From: Mycolicibacter heraklionensis
Lineage (GTDB): Bacteria; Actinomycetota; Actinomycetes; Mycobacteriales; Mycobacteriaceae
DNA: 64,000 nt
Direction: 5' to 3'
Assembly (NCBI GenBank): GCA_001673575.1
Contig: LZME01000095.1
Span: 1-64,000 of the forward strand
In this document: one piece after another, positions 7,449 to 15,880 of the stretch
How the letters are laid out: every line of letters begins with the position of its first letter
Numbering within the stretch: position 1 is the first letter of the stretch
The notes under the pieces: model-generated
Told to the model about the DNA's origin: nothing
Seen by the model: the letters and a program-made list of their open reading frames with translations, nothing else
Databases searched by the model: none
Position numbers and translations under genes: made by a program

Positions 7449-8624
7449 TTAGACCTCGATCACCACCGCGCCGCCCTGGCCACCGCCGGCGCACATGGCG
7501 GCCACACCGATGCCACCGCCGCGCCGCTTCAGTTCGTAGAGCAGCGTGGTCACCATCCGGGCACCGGATGCGGCGATGGGGTGGCCGAGGCTGCAGCCGC
7601 TGCCGGAGAAGTTCACCAGCTCTTCGTCGATGCCGTATTCCTTGCACGCCGCGATCGGCACCGAGGCGAAGGCCTCGTTGATCTCCCACAGCGCGACGTC
7701 GCCGACGGACAGCCCAGCCCGCTCCAGCACCTTGCCGATCACCTTGACGCCGCCGAGCCCGGTGTCACGGGGTGCGACACCGACCGAGCCCCAGGCTTTG
7801 ACGGTGCCCATCACGGTCAGTCCCTTGTCGCGGGCGTAGTCGGAGTCGACGACCGCGACCGCGGCCGCGGCATCATTGGTGCCGCTGCTGTTGCCGGCGG
7901 TGATCGAAAAGCCCTCGATCTCGGGGTGCAGCACCTTCAGGGCTGCCAGCTTCTCCACGGTGGTTTCGCGGCGCGGGAATTCGTCGACCTTGAACTCGGT
8001 CACCGATCCGTCGGGCAGCTCCACCTTCAACGGGATGATCTCGTCCACGAACTTGCCGGCGTCGATCGCGGCGATCGCCCGCTGATGCGACCGCGCGGCC
8101 CAGGCGTCCATCTCCTCGCGGGTGATGCCCGCCGCCTGCGCGGTGTTCCAGCCGACCGTGATCGACATGTCGCGGGTGGGTGCGTCCGGGGTCTCCGGGT
8201 GCGTCGGCGGCATCCAGGGCTCGACGAACGTCACCTCGGGGCCGGGCACCCGCCACTTGGTCAGCGGCGTCATCGACAGCGACTGCACGCCGCCGGCGAT
8301 CAGCACCCGCTCCATCCCGGAACCAATCTGCGCGGAGGCGTTGCCGATCGCGGTCAGGCTGCCGGCGCAATGCCGGTTGACCGACTGGCCGGGCACCGAC
8401 TCCATGCCGCACGCGGCGGCCGCGTAGCGAGCCAGATCGCCGCCACCGTAGTGGGATTCGGCGAAGATGATGTCGTCGATCTCGGTCGGCTCGATGCCGG
8501 CCCGGCGCACCACCTCGGGCAGCACCGTGGTGATCAGCGCCTCCGGGGGCGTGTTGACCAGAGTTCCTTTGAACGAACGTCCGATGGCCGTACGAACGGC
8601 ACCGACGATGACAGGTGTAGGCAT
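7449..8624 (-). CDS. Acetyl-CoA acetyltransferase / 3-ketoacyl-CoA thiolase
   Basis: 391-aa thiolase that cleaves a 3-oxoacyl-CoA with CoA. The nucleophilic Cys is in VNRHCAGSL (about residue 92), with NEAFA near 321, GCSLGHPIAASGAR (catalytic His, about 355) and a C-terminal MCAGGGQGGA (acid/base Cys, about 380). Full family length. It ends 8 bp after the convergent TetR gene (6692-7441) and is divergent from the TetR at 8758. A promoter element at 8641-8660, shared with other units in the window, lies just upstream of its start. Provides the last step for the beta-oxidation genes around it. Confidence 0.95.
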   Translation of the reverse strand: MPTPVIVGAVRTAIGRSFKGTLVNTPPEALITTVLPEVVRRAGIEPTEIDDIIFAESHYGGGDLARYAAAACGMESVPGQSVNRHCAGSLTAIGNASAQIGSGMERVLIAGGVQSLSMTPLTKWRVPGPEVTFVEPWMPPTHPETPDAPTRDMSITVGWNTAQAAGITREEMDAWAARSHQRAIAAIDAGKFVDEIIPLKVELPDGSVTEFKVDEFPRRETTVEKLAALKVLHPEIEGFSITAGNSSGTNDAAAAVAVVDSDYARDKGLTVMGTVKAWGSVGVAPRDTGLGGVKVIGKVLERAGLSVGDVALWEINEAFASVPIAACKEYGIDEELVNFSGSGCSLGHPIAASGARMVTTLLYELKRRGGGIGVAAMCAGGGQGGAVVIEV

Positions 8625-8633
8625 TTTTCCGAC

Positions 8634-8660
8634 CTTACATTATTCGCCGTTTTTGTAAAG
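8634..8660. promoter_or_regulatory. Dyad and conserved 20-bp element upstream of the thiolase
   Basis: CTTACA at 8634-8639 faces TGTAAAG at 8654-8660. Inside it, TATTCGCCGTTTTTGTAAAG (8641-8660) matches 16 of 20 bases of the element at 32302-32321 in front of another FadD/crotonase pair. It is between the thiolase (start 8624) and TetR (start 8758), so it could serve either. Confidence 0.5.
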
Positions 8661-8757
8661 TATGTGATCGTGCCTGCAGCGCCCGCCGCGTTCGGCGTCG
8701 AGCTTCACGAAGTTTATGGACGGTTCTCCACCTAGATGACGCGGTAGCCTGCCCGCC

Positions 8758-9381
8758 ATGACGCCGGACAGCGCGAATCAATGGCGGGGCACGTCGTCGG
8801 CCGAGCGCGCCGACGATCGACGGCAACGACTTGTAGACGCCTGCGTGGAGATCCTGGGGCGCGACGGCGCGTCCGGACTGGGCGTCCGGGCGGTCTGCCG
8901 GGTCGCCAACGTCAGCCACCGCTATTTCTACGACTTGTTCCCCGACACCGACGCCTTATTGCTAGCCGCATATCAACGGGCCGTACAACAGTTGCTCGCC
9001 GAGGTCGGATCAGCCATCAATTCCAGTGGCACGGATATTCGCGAGCAACTGCGAGTCGGTTTCGACGCGGCCACGGTCTTCCTGGAGGAGAACCCGACAT
9101 ATGGCCGGTTGATCTTCCAGGAAGCGCTGGCGAATGAGTCTTTGCGACGACATGCGGCGCCGGCCCTGCCGGCCTTCCTGCTCGCCGCACGGGAAATGGC
9201 CGAACCGGGTGGCACGTCGGCAGCCCATCCGCTTGAGACGGCCCTGATCTCCGGTGGGCTGGCGGCAATATTCATCGAATGGCTCTCGGGAACGGCCGCA
9301 TTCAGCCGGTCGGAGTTGGTCGACTACTGCACGGACTCAATGATGGCAGTCCTGTTCCTGGGCCGCCGGCCACCTAAGTAG
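8758..9381 (+). CDS. TetR family transcriptional regulator
   Basis: 207-aa regulator. The N-terminal HTH lies at about 25-70 (LVDACVEILGRDGASGLGVR, then NVSHRYFYDLFPDTDALL). The C-terminal helical ligand domain is short and contains the segment VFLEENPTYGRLIF. Divergent from the thiolase gene and 37 bp upstream of the MpaB-like oxygenase gene. Two palindromes between it and that gene (9382-9395 and 9398-9421) are possible operators. Ligand unknown. Confidence 0.9.
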   Translation: MTPDSANQWRGTSSAERADDRRQRLVDACVEILGRDGASGLGVRAVCRVANVSHRYFYDLFPDTDALLLAAYQRAVQQLLAEVGSAINSSGTDIREQLRVGFDAATVFLEENPTYGRLIFQEALANESLRRHAAPALPAFLLAAREMAEPGGTSAAHPLETALISGGLAAIFIEWLSGTAAFSRSELVDYCTDSMMAVLFLGRRPPK

Positions 9382-9395
9382 TTGACAGGCGTCAA
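9382..9395. promoter_or_regulatory. Short palindrome TTGAC-n4-GTCAA
   Basis: Perfect 5-bp arms directly after the TetR stop and upstream of the oxygenase start. TTGACA may double as a -35 hexamer for the 9419 gene. It is followed at once by a second, stronger palindrome. Confidence 0.4.
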
Positions 9396-9397
9396 CC

Positions 9398-9421
9398 CAT
9401 GGGACACACTCGTGTCCCATG
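9398..9421. promoter_or_regulatory. 24-bp palindrome overlapping the start codon of the oxygenase gene
   Basis: Perfect 10-bp arms CATGGGACAC and GTGTCCCATG with a 4-base centre (actc). The right arm contains the ATG at 9419. GGACAC/GTGTCC arms are typical of TetR-type operators. Bound protein here would block the start site itself; in RNA the arms could also form a hairpin that hides the start. Both readings are inference. Confidence 0.6.
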
Positions 9422-10972
9422 TCGGTTAGTGACGTGCCGCGCCGCCCGGCGGCAGAGCTGGGAACCGAGGGCTTCTTCGGACCGGATTCGTTGGCGTGGC
9501 AGGTTTTTACCGCCCCGGCCACAGCCCTGATGATCGCTCAGATCACCAATCTTCTGGAAGTGCCGCACATCGACTTCCAGTCGGTGCTTGTCGATCACGA
9601 CCCACTGTTCCCGACCAATCGCAAACGTCAGCGGGGACTTGGTGGCGCGCGCAAGGACGGGTACTTCCATGACCGGCTCCGCCGCACATTGAGTGTTCCC
9701 TTGCCAATTCTCTTTGCGGACCAGCGATCCGCCGTCGCGTGTGCCGACCGCTTGATGCACTACCACCGGCCGATGACCGGCCAGCCCACCGAAGACGCCC
9801 CCGCGTATTCGGCGACCTCGCCGGAGACCATGCTGTTCGGCGCGGTCACAATCTCGCACGCCGCACTGAGGGCATACGAGCGGTTCGCGTTTCGCCACGG
9901 GCGGCCGCCTCGGCGCTTGGATGAGACCGATCGCGACCGGTACTTCGCTGAGATGTCAACGCTGGCGATCCTGATGGGTGTACCCGCCGCCGAAGTACCG
10001 ATGACCGCAGCCCAGGTCGACGCCTACTACCGGTCAATCGCCGCCAAGTTCACGCTTCGCCGTGGATTCCGCGGCGCTCAGTTCAAAGCTGCTGCTGCAC
10101 TGGTTGTTCCCAGCGGGTGGCGTGATGTGCCGAAGACGGGCGGCGACATTGGGCTGATGGCCTCCGCCGCCATCGCATACGCCGCGCTACCACGCCCGTC
10201 GCGTCGCCTGAACGGATTGCCCGCCGTCGCAGATCCGTTGCTCTACGCGCTGTATGCGGCCTCTCTTCCGCTATTCGCACTCGCCAGCTTGCCGGGAATC
10301 AGGTCGCTGGTCTTGCGCTCCTACCTCGGCGCCGCGGACACCGCGACGCTCACCGCGGCCCGGCGGACACTGACACCGCCGAGCAAGCGCAGCAGCGTTC
10401 CAGACATTCGCATGACCGGATCCAGCCCACTCCCGGCGGGCGCCGGGCCGATTGCGATGACCGAGACCGAAGCGTTGGCATTGTTCGACTCGCTCGCATC
10501 CTGCCCGGTAGAGACACTTCGAGGGCGCTGGGCAGGGCGGGAGGTGCTGACCGGAGGTCCGTTGGACGGCGCGTTGGCCAACGTGTCGTGGTACGGCAAA
10601 CAATTCGACGGAATTCACGCGGTACATCCGCTGATGGTCCGCGATAGGGCCGGACATCCCTTTGCATTGAAACCGTCGGTGGTGCCGATGCGGTTGATCT
10701 CGCACCCGATCCCGGCGCCACGCTGGATACCAAGACTGGCGCCGCGACTGGTAACTGCACTCAAGCCGATCCTGCGGGCGCGCACCTACGGAGCAGATCT
10801 GACAACCACAACTTTTCGCGGCGTCACCACGGCCGCGATGGCCTACCGCGACAAGCCGGTCGTCGACGTGTTCCGGCTGATTGACGAGAACACCGTGTTG
10901 GGGCTGATGGACTACCCCGGCATGTCCAAGCCCTGTTTCTTTGTCCTGCAACGTGATCCACAGACATCGTGA
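9419..10972 (+). CDS. MpaB/rubber-oxygenase-like (DUF2236) protein fused to GXWXG/DUF4334 domain
   Basis: 517 aa in two parts. Residues about 15-310 resemble the DUF2236 oxygenase family (latex-clearing protein, MpaB): an alpha-helical b-heme oxygenase fold with segments DRLRRTLSVPLPILFA, AVTISHAALRAYERFAF and MSTLAILMGVPAAEVPMT. The second half carries GRWAGREVLTGGPLDGAL and NVSWYGKQFDGIHAVHPLM, typical of the GXWXG plus DUF4334 pair, about residues 360-510. I know both domains as separate proteins; the single chain is notable. Likely role: oxidation of a hydrophobic substrate, with the C-terminal part possibly lipid- or ligand-binding. Followed by an NTF2-like gene 16 bp downstream. Confidence 0.75.
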   Translation: MSVSDVPRRPAAELGTEGFFGPDSLAWQVFTAPATALMIAQITNLLEVPHIDFQSVLVDHDPLFPTNRKRQRGLGGARKDGYFHDRLRRTLSVPLPILFADQRSAVACADRLMHYHRPMTGQPTEDAPAYSATSPETMLFGAVTISHAALRAYERFAFRHGRPPRRLDETDRDRYFAEMSTLAILMGVPAAEVPMTAAQVDAYYRSIAAKFTLRRGFRGAQFKAAAALVVPSGWRDVPKTGGDIGLMASAAIAYAALPRPSRRLNGLPAVADPLLYALYAASLPLFALASLPGIRSLVLRSYLGAADTATLTAARRTLTPPSKRSSVPDIRMTGSSPLPAGAGPIAMTETEALALFDSLASCPVETLRGRWAGREVLTGGPLDGALANVSWYGKQFDGIHAVHPLMVRDRAGHPFALKPSVVPMRLISHPIPAPRWIPRLAPRLVTALKPILRARTYGADLTTTTFRGVTTAAMAYRDKPVVDVFRLIDENTVLGLMDYPGMSKPCFFVLQRDPQTS

Positions 10973-10988
10973 TCAAAGGAGACCCGCA

Positions 10989-11747
10989 ATGTTCGATGAA
11001 GCCAAATTCCAAGAAGCCCTAGCCCAGCCCCGCTTGCAGGGCCACGTCCCGGAGTATCTTCACTCAAACCGGGCGGTTCCCATTCGGGTCATCCAGGAAC
11101 CCGAACTCCAGGCGATGACCAAACAATGGTTCGTCGACTTCGACCGCAAGCTGGACCACTACAGCGAACACTTCAACACGGACCTGTCCTGGGTCATGAC
11201 CTGGGCGAAGAAATACTGGTGGAGCTTCCTGGTCCGCGACATGGACATCAACAACGAGTTGTACGCCCCCGACATCACCTACACCGACGTCACTACCTTT
11301 GGTCGAACCATCGTCGGTATTGATGACTTCGTCACCTACAACTTCGCGTTCTTCGAAGCGATCCCGGACTGGCGTTATGACCCGCTGCCCGACCAGGTCT
11401 ATATCGACGTCACACCAGAGGGCAAAGTCCGTACCATGATCCGCTACATCGGCAGTGGCCACTGGAGCGGCGGGCTGAGGCTGCATCCCTACGACGAAAC
11501 GGCCCCCGTCATCTACGGCGACGGCCGTTTCATCCAGGCTCCGGCCGTCGACCGGTACCACTTCAACGCCGACGGACTCATGGAGGAGGGCGAAACCCTC
11601 TACGACATCCTGGACGGCCTGCAGCGCGGTGGCGTGCTGCCCCGCGACGACAGCTGGGCGCTACGCACCCTGTTCTCCGCATCCAAGATCCCGGCCACGC
11701 TCAGTCGTGTACGCCAACGCATCCCGATCCTGCGCAACCAGACGTGA
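10989..11747 (+). CDS. NTF2-like / SnoaL-fold protein
   Basis: 252-aa protein of the nuclear transport factor 2-like fold, a cone-shaped barrel used by isomerases, cyclases and dehydratases on hydrophobic substrates. The central part (SFLVRDMDINNELYAPDITYTDV, then GIDDFVTYNFAFFEAIPDWR) is the recognisable NTF2 core. The ATG at 10989 is chosen because AAAGGAG lies 8 bases upstream; the frame is open further 5' without a better site. Cotranscribed with the MpaB-like gene. No catalytic assignment is possible from sequence. Confidence 0.7.
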   Translation: MFDEAKFQEALAQPRLQGHVPEYLHSNRAVPIRVIQEPELQAMTKQWFVDFDRKLDHYSEHFNTDLSWVMTWAKKYWWSFLVRDMDINNELYAPDITYTDVTTFGRTIVGIDDFVTYNFAFFEAIPDWRYDPLPDQVYIDVTPEGKVRTMIRYIGSGHWSGGLRLHPYDETAPVIYGDGRFIQAPAVDRYHFNADGLMEEGETLYDILDGLQRGGVLPRDDSWALRTLFSASKIPATLSRVRQRIPILRNQT

Positions 11748-11786
11748 TGCCCGGCAGCTCGACCGTCACGATTGGGCACCGACAAT

Positions 11787-12674
11787 TCACGGCTCCGGGA
11801 CGTAAAAGTGCTCGTCACGCAGCCGGAACGCCTCCTTGGTTCCGTGCTGCGCCCGGGTCTTGACGAAGTTGAACTCCCCCGGCGCGAACTGCAGGTTTGT
11901 GCCATAGGCGTGAAACAGATAGCTGGCCACCTCTTCGCCCTGATACGCCTGGCTCTGTTCGACGAGCCGAAACGCCTCCTTGGCGATGACGACTCCGTCG
12001 GCGGGCATCTTCGCGGCCTTGCACGCCCAGTACCGGGCCCGCGCGGTCACCGCCGCCGGATCGCAGGTCTCGGTGAACACACCCAGATGTTCGACCGCAG
12101 CGGCCTCGATGATGTCTCCGGTTAACAACAGCCGCCGCGCCAGCACGGGCCCGAGGCGATGGAAGAACATGTGCAGGCTGCCCAGCGCCGGGCCCAGAAA
12201 CCGCGTCGCGGGCATGCCGATCTTGGTGTCACGCGCGATCACCGAGATGTCGGTCATCAGCGCCATCTCGAAACCGCCGCCGAGCGCATACCCGCTGATC
12301 TCACCCACGGTGACCTTCGGGAAGCCCATCAGATTGTGGTAGAAGCCGAAAGATTTGCGGTCCACGGTAAGTCGGCGCCGCTGGCTGGGCCTGCCCTTGG
12401 CCGCCGGCTGCGCGGTCTCCCCGCGCTCGCCGTACCAGCCGTAGGCGTTGTTCATGTCCGCCCCGGTGCTGAACACTCCTTCGGCGCCCCGCAGCAGCAC
12501 CACCACCAGATCGTCGTCCTCGGCGACCCGGTCCAGGCAACGGGCGACCGCGTCGCGCATCGCGGCATCGTAGGAATTGCGCCGGCCCGGGTTGTTCAGC
12601 GTGATGGTCGCGATGCGCCCGTCGGGATCGACATCGAAGAGCACGCGATCGTCGGCGGTCTGGGCTGCGCTCAT
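11787..12674 (-). CDS. Enoyl-CoA hydratase/isomerase family protein
   Basis: 295-aa crotonase, longer than usual because of an insertion around residues 80-105 (WYGERGETAQPAAKGRPSQR region). Oxyanion-hole motifs are GVFSTGADMNNA and GEISGYALGGGFEMAL. The first catalytic glutamate is present (GGGFE), but the second is replaced in KIGMPATRFLG, so a lyase, isomerase or decarboxylase role is as likely as hydration. Its start overlaps the stop of the thioesterase gene by 4 bp, so the two are coupled. It faces the NTF2-like gene with a 39-bp gap. Confidence 0.88.
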   Translation of the reverse strand: MSAAQTADDRVLFDVDPDGRIATITLNNPGRRNSYDAAMRDAVARCLDRVAEDDDLVVVLLRGAEGVFSTGADMNNAYGWYGERGETAQPAAKGRPSQRRRLTVDRKSFGFYHNLMGFPKVTVGEISGYALGGGFEMALMTDISVIARDTKIGMPATRFLGPALGSLHMFFHRLGPVLARRLLLTGDIIEAAAVEHLGVFTETCDPAAVTARARYWACKAAKMPADGVVIAKEAFRLVEQSQAYQGEEVASYLFHAYGTNLQFAPGEFNFVKTRAQHGTKEAFRLRDEHFYVPEP

Positions 12675-13363
12675 CGGTGGGACCCCTCATCTTGTCTGCG
12701 GCCGAATCGAATGGCACTCAATTTGTTCGGCGGCGCTGCCGCCGTGGTGACCTCGCCGGTACACAGCAGCTCGCCGCGATGGAGAAGCCGCGCGGTGGAA
12801 GCGATACCCCGCTCCACCTCGGTTCGCACGATGTCGAAGTCCAGCTCGGTGAGGATCGGCGTCGGGCGCCGGTAGGTGACCAGCAGTGAGCGGGTACGCC
12901 CGGCCGAGCCCGCTGCGCAGCTCTGATGCTGAGTCACGCAGTCGAAGAACACCCCGAGGAATCCGCCGTGCACCAACCCCGGGGGCCCTTCGTAGGGCAG
13001 TGGGAAGGTGACTGTGCCCGAGGCGGTCTCGCCATCGAGGTGGTCGAACCGGTACTCCGGAAAGCAGGGGTTGAACGATCCGACGTCGAATGCGTGCGCC
13101 AGGTAGACCCGACCGTCCGAGCCCTCAGCCGATTCCAGGCGGGGCATGCCCTCCACCGAGGCGACAGCAGCCAGTTGCCGCTCCCAGTCGGCGAACTGCG
13201 TCAGCATGTCGTCCACCAGCGGATGGGGGTGTTCCAAGGCGAGCAGCAGCCCGGCCAGGCGGCGTATGGCACCGGCTGCCGCGACGGTCTGCGCCAGCGG
13301 CAGCTCGCCGAAACGGGCGGTATCGCCGGCCGCAACCACAGAGTCCCTCGAACCGTCCGCCAT
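12671..13363 (-). CDS. Hotdog-fold acyl-CoA thioesterase (PaaI/4HBT-like)
   Basis: 230-aa protein with the 4HBT hotdog core in the second half: PPGLVHGGFLGVFFDCVTQHQ (about 130-152, the HGG loop and helix of PaaI-type thioesterases) followed by LLVTYRRPTPILTELDFDI. The N-terminal 100 residues have no clear domain. It probably hydrolyses an acyl- or aryl-CoA and could recover CoA from stalled intermediates. First gene of a two-gene minus-strand operon with the crotonase; divergent from the plus-strand crotonase at 13432 across a 29-bp palindrome. Confidence 0.8.
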   Translation of the reverse strand: MADGSRDSVVAAGDTARFGELPLAQTVAAAGAIRRLAGLLLALEHPHPLVDDMLTQFADWERQLAAVASVEGMPRLESAEGSDGRVYLAHAFDVGSFNPCFPEYRFDHLDGETASGTVTFPLPYEGPPGLVHGGFLGVFFDCVTQHQSCAAGSAGRTRSLLVTYRRPTPILTELDFDIVRTEVERGIASTARLLHRGELLCTGEVTTAAAPPNKLSAIRFGRRQDEGSHR

Positions 13364-13389
13364 AGGCCTTTCTCCGCCGAATCGCGCTA

Positions 13390-13418
13390 ATCGTATAGCC
13401 TACTGTAGCTATCACGAT
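13390..13418. promoter_or_regulatory. Interrupted palindrome in divergent promoter region
   Basis: ATCGT (13390-13394) mirrors ACGAT (13414-13418) and CTAC-T-GTAG (13400-13408) is centred between them; ATAGC/GCTAT repeats lie in the middle, one base out of phase. It is in the 68-bp gap between the thioesterase (minus) and the first gene of the large plus-strand operon, so one protein could control both. Confidence 0.5.
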
Positions 13419-13431
13419 ATAGCGTTGAAAG

Positions 13432-14271
13432 GTGGACACCACCGTGGCCGACTCTCCCGAATCCGGGTCCGGCTCAGCCCCCGATGGCGCAGTGACGGCG
13501 CAGCGTGACGGCACGCTGCTCCGCCTGACCTTGGCGCGCCCGGATCGTCGAAACAGCCTGAGCTCGTCGATGACCGATGCACTGGTCACGACCCTGACCG
13601 AGGCGGCAAGCGACGACACGTTGCGCGCCATCCATATCCGGGGCGCCGGCGATGATTTCTGCGCCGGCGCCGACTGGGTGGCCACCAATACCGGCGGCCA
13701 GCGACCCCGCACCGGCGATCTGGTGCGCCGCGTCCCGCACGCCGCGCACCGGGCGATCGAACTGCTACAGACCATCGCGTTGCCCGTCGTGTGCAGCGTC
13801 CGGGGTTGGGCGGTGGGCCTGGGCTGCAACCTGGCGCTAGCCGCCGACTTCACGGTGGCCGCCACCGACGCGGTGTTCTGGGAACCGTTCGTAGCGCGCG
13901 GCTTCAGCCCCGACTCGGGGTCGACCTGGCTGCTGCCACGACTGGTGGGACTGGCTCGGGCCAGACGCATGTTGCTGCTGGGCGAACAGGTCAGCGGCGC
14001 ATCCGCGCAGGATTGGGGACTGATCCACCAGGCGGTGGCGCCGGCGGACCTGGACTCGGCCACCGAAGAGCTGCTGGCCGCCTTGGCGCAGGGACCCACG
14101 GTAGCGATCGGCCTGACCAAACAGGCGCTGCATCACGCACAGCACGCGACGTTGCCGCAAGCCCTGACCCAGGAGCTGTTCAACCTTGAACTCAGCTGCC
14201 GTACAGCAGATTTCAAAGAGGGCCTGGCCGCGTTCGCGCAGCGGCGACCACCTGGCTTCACCGGCCGCTGA
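13432..14271 (+). CDS. Enoyl-CoA hydratase/isomerase family protein, both catalytic Glu replaced
   Basis: 279-aa crotonase. Oxyanion-hole motifs are DDFCAGADWVATN and CSVRGWAVGLGCNLAL. The two hydratase glutamates are replaced by Asn (GLGCN) and Phe (FWEPFVARG). C-terminus RRPPGFTGR is a common ending in mycobacterial EchA proteins. Start is GTG at 13432; another GTG at 13444 is possible. First gene of an eight-gene plus-strand operon that runs to 22715. Confidence 0.87.
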   Translation: MDTTVADSPESGSGSAPDGAVTAQRDGTLLRLTLARPDRRNSLSSSMTDALVTTLTEAASDDTLRAIHIRGAGDDFCAGADWVATNTGGQRPRTGDLVRRVPHAAHRAIELLQTIALPVVCSVRGWAVGLGCNLALAADFTVAATDAVFWEPFVARGFSPDSGSTWLLPRLVGLARARRMLLLGEQVSGASAQDWGLIHQAVAPADLDSATEELLAALAQGPTVAIGLTKQALHHAQHATLPQALTQELFNLELSCRTADFKEGLAAFAQRRPPGFTGR

Positions 14272-14288
14272 CAAGGAAAGAGACGGCA

Positions 14289-15095
14289 ATGCCGACGTTC
14301 GACACCATCGACTACGACGTGCGCGGGCACACCGCCACCATCACGCTGAGCCGCCCCGAGGCTCTCAACGCGCTGAGCCCGCACATGGTCACCGAACTAC
14401 GGACCGCCTATGCCGAAGCCGAGAGCGACGAGGCGGTGTGGGTGGTCATCGTCACCGGCACCGGGCGGGCGTTCTGCACCGGCGCCGACGTGAAGGAGAT
14501 CCCCGGCGACGGCAAGGTGGTCAGTGAACGCCCCTATCTGTCCACCTACGAGCAGTGGGAGGCGCCGCAGGAGGGCACTCCCCCGTTCCGGACGATGGCC
14601 AAACCGGTGCTGGCGGCGATCAACGGGATCTGTTGCGGCGCAGGGCTGGACTGGGTGACCACCTGCGACATCGTGATCGCCTCGGACCGCGCGACGTTCT
14701 TCGACCCGCACGTCTCGATCGGCCTGGTCGCCGGACGCGAAGTGGTGCGGCTGGCCCGGGTGCTACCCCGCTCCATCGCGCTACGGATGGCCATGATGGG
14801 CAAGCACGAACGCATGGACGCCCAACGCGCCTATGACCTCGGAATGATCAGCGAGGTGGTGGAGCACGACCGGCTGCTGGCCCGCGCCCACGAGATCGCC
14901 GACATCTTGAACTCGAACGCTCCGCTGGCGGTACGCGGAACACGGCTGGCGATCCTCAAGGGTTTGGATCTGCCACTGCACGAGGCGGAGATGCTCGCGG
15001 AGTCGTTCCGGGAACGCAACCTGCACACCCAGGACTCCCTGGAGGGACCGCGGGCCTTCGTCGAGAAGCGCGCACCGGAATGGCAGTGCCGATGA
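14289..15095 (+). CDS. Enoyl-CoA hydratase/isomerase family protein (Asp/His at the Glu positions)
   Basis: 268-aa crotonase. Motifs: RAFCTGADVKEIPG and AINGICCGAGLDWVTTCD. The glutamate positions carry Asp (GAGLD) and His (FFDPHVSIG), a pattern shared in part with the next gene, so the two probably belong to one subfamily that does not do simple hydration. The ATG at 14289 follows an aaggaaagag ribosome-binding site. Its stop overlaps the next start by 4 bp. Confidence 0.87.
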   Translation: MPTFDTIDYDVRGHTATITLSRPEALNALSPHMVTELRTAYAEAESDEAVWVVIVTGTGRAFCTGADVKEIPGDGKVVSERPYLSTYEQWEAPQEGTPPFRTMAKPVLAAINGICCGAGLDWVTTCDIVIASDRATFFDPHVSIGLVAGREVVRLARVLPRSIALRMAMMGKHERMDAQRAYDLGMISEVVEHDRLLARAHEIADILNSNAPLAVRGTRLAILKGLDLPLHEAEMLAESFRERNLHTQDSLEGPRAFVEKRAPEWQCR

Positions 15096-15880
15096 GCGGC
15101 GAATTCACCACGGTCCTACTCGACTTCGACCGCACCGCACGCGTCGCGACCATCACTTTGAACCGGCCGGACCGGCTCAACGCGTTCGACCGCACCATGT
15201 GCGAGGAGATGGCCGCGGCGTGGCGGATCGTCAAACTCGATACTGAGGTCAACGCCGTCGTGCTGCGTGCCGCCGGGGACCGGGCATTCAGCGCCGGACT
15301 GGACATCAAGTCCTCCTACGGCCAGCCCGACAACGTCTGGAACCACGAAGATCCCGGTGAGTTGCTGAGCCCCAAGTGGCAGAAGATGTTCAAGCCGGTC
15401 ATCTGTGCCGTGCAGGGCATGTGCACCGCGGGTGCGTTCTACTTCATCAACGAAGCCGACGTGGTGATCTGCTCGGGCGAGGCCACGTTCTTCGACTCCC
15501 ACGTCTCTGCCGGCCTGGTCTGCGCACTGGAGCCGATCGGGCTGATGCGTCGAATCGGGTTGGGCGAAACCCTGCGGATCGCGTTGATGGGCAACGATGA
15601 GCGGGTCAGTGCCGACACCGCGTTGCGCATCGGCCTGGTGACGGAAATCGTGTCGCGCGACCAACTCTGGACGCGGGCACACGAGATCGCCGCCACGATT
15701 GCGGCCAAGCCGTCGTCGGCCACCCAGGGCACGGTGAAGGCGATCTGGGAATCCCTGGACAAGCCCTACCGTGCCGCCCTGGACCAGGGCCTGATCTACA
15801 CCAGACTGGGCAACCCACTGGGCAAGGCCGAGCTCGACGCACTGCCGCCGCGCCCCTCCGCACCGCCGCGGGTCCGCTGA
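15092..15880 (+). CDS. Enoyl-CoA hydratase/isomerase family protein (Phe/His at the Glu positions)
   Basis: 262-aa crotonase when started at ATG 15092, which overlaps the previous stop as ATGA; an in-frame start at 15080 would add four residues. Motifs: RAFSAGLDIKSSYG and AVQGMCTAGAFYFINEAD. The first glutamate position is aromatic (GAFYF) and the second is His (FFDSHVSAG), as in the preceding gene. A heteromeric complex of the two neighbouring crotonases is possible but not shown. Stop and next start overlap as TGATG. Confidence 0.85.
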   Translation: MSGEFTTVLLDFDRTARVATITLNRPDRLNAFDRTMCEEMAAAWRIVKLDTEVNAVVLRAAGDRAFSAGLDIKSSYGQPDNVWNHEDPGELLSPKWQKMFKPVICAVQGMCTAGAFYFINEADVVICSGEATFFDSHVSAGLVCALEPIGLMRRIGLGETLRIALMGNDERVSADTALRIGLVTEIVSRDQLWTRAHEIAATIAAKPSSATQGTVKAIWESLDKPYRAALDQGLIYTRLGNPLGKAELDALPPRPSAPPRVR

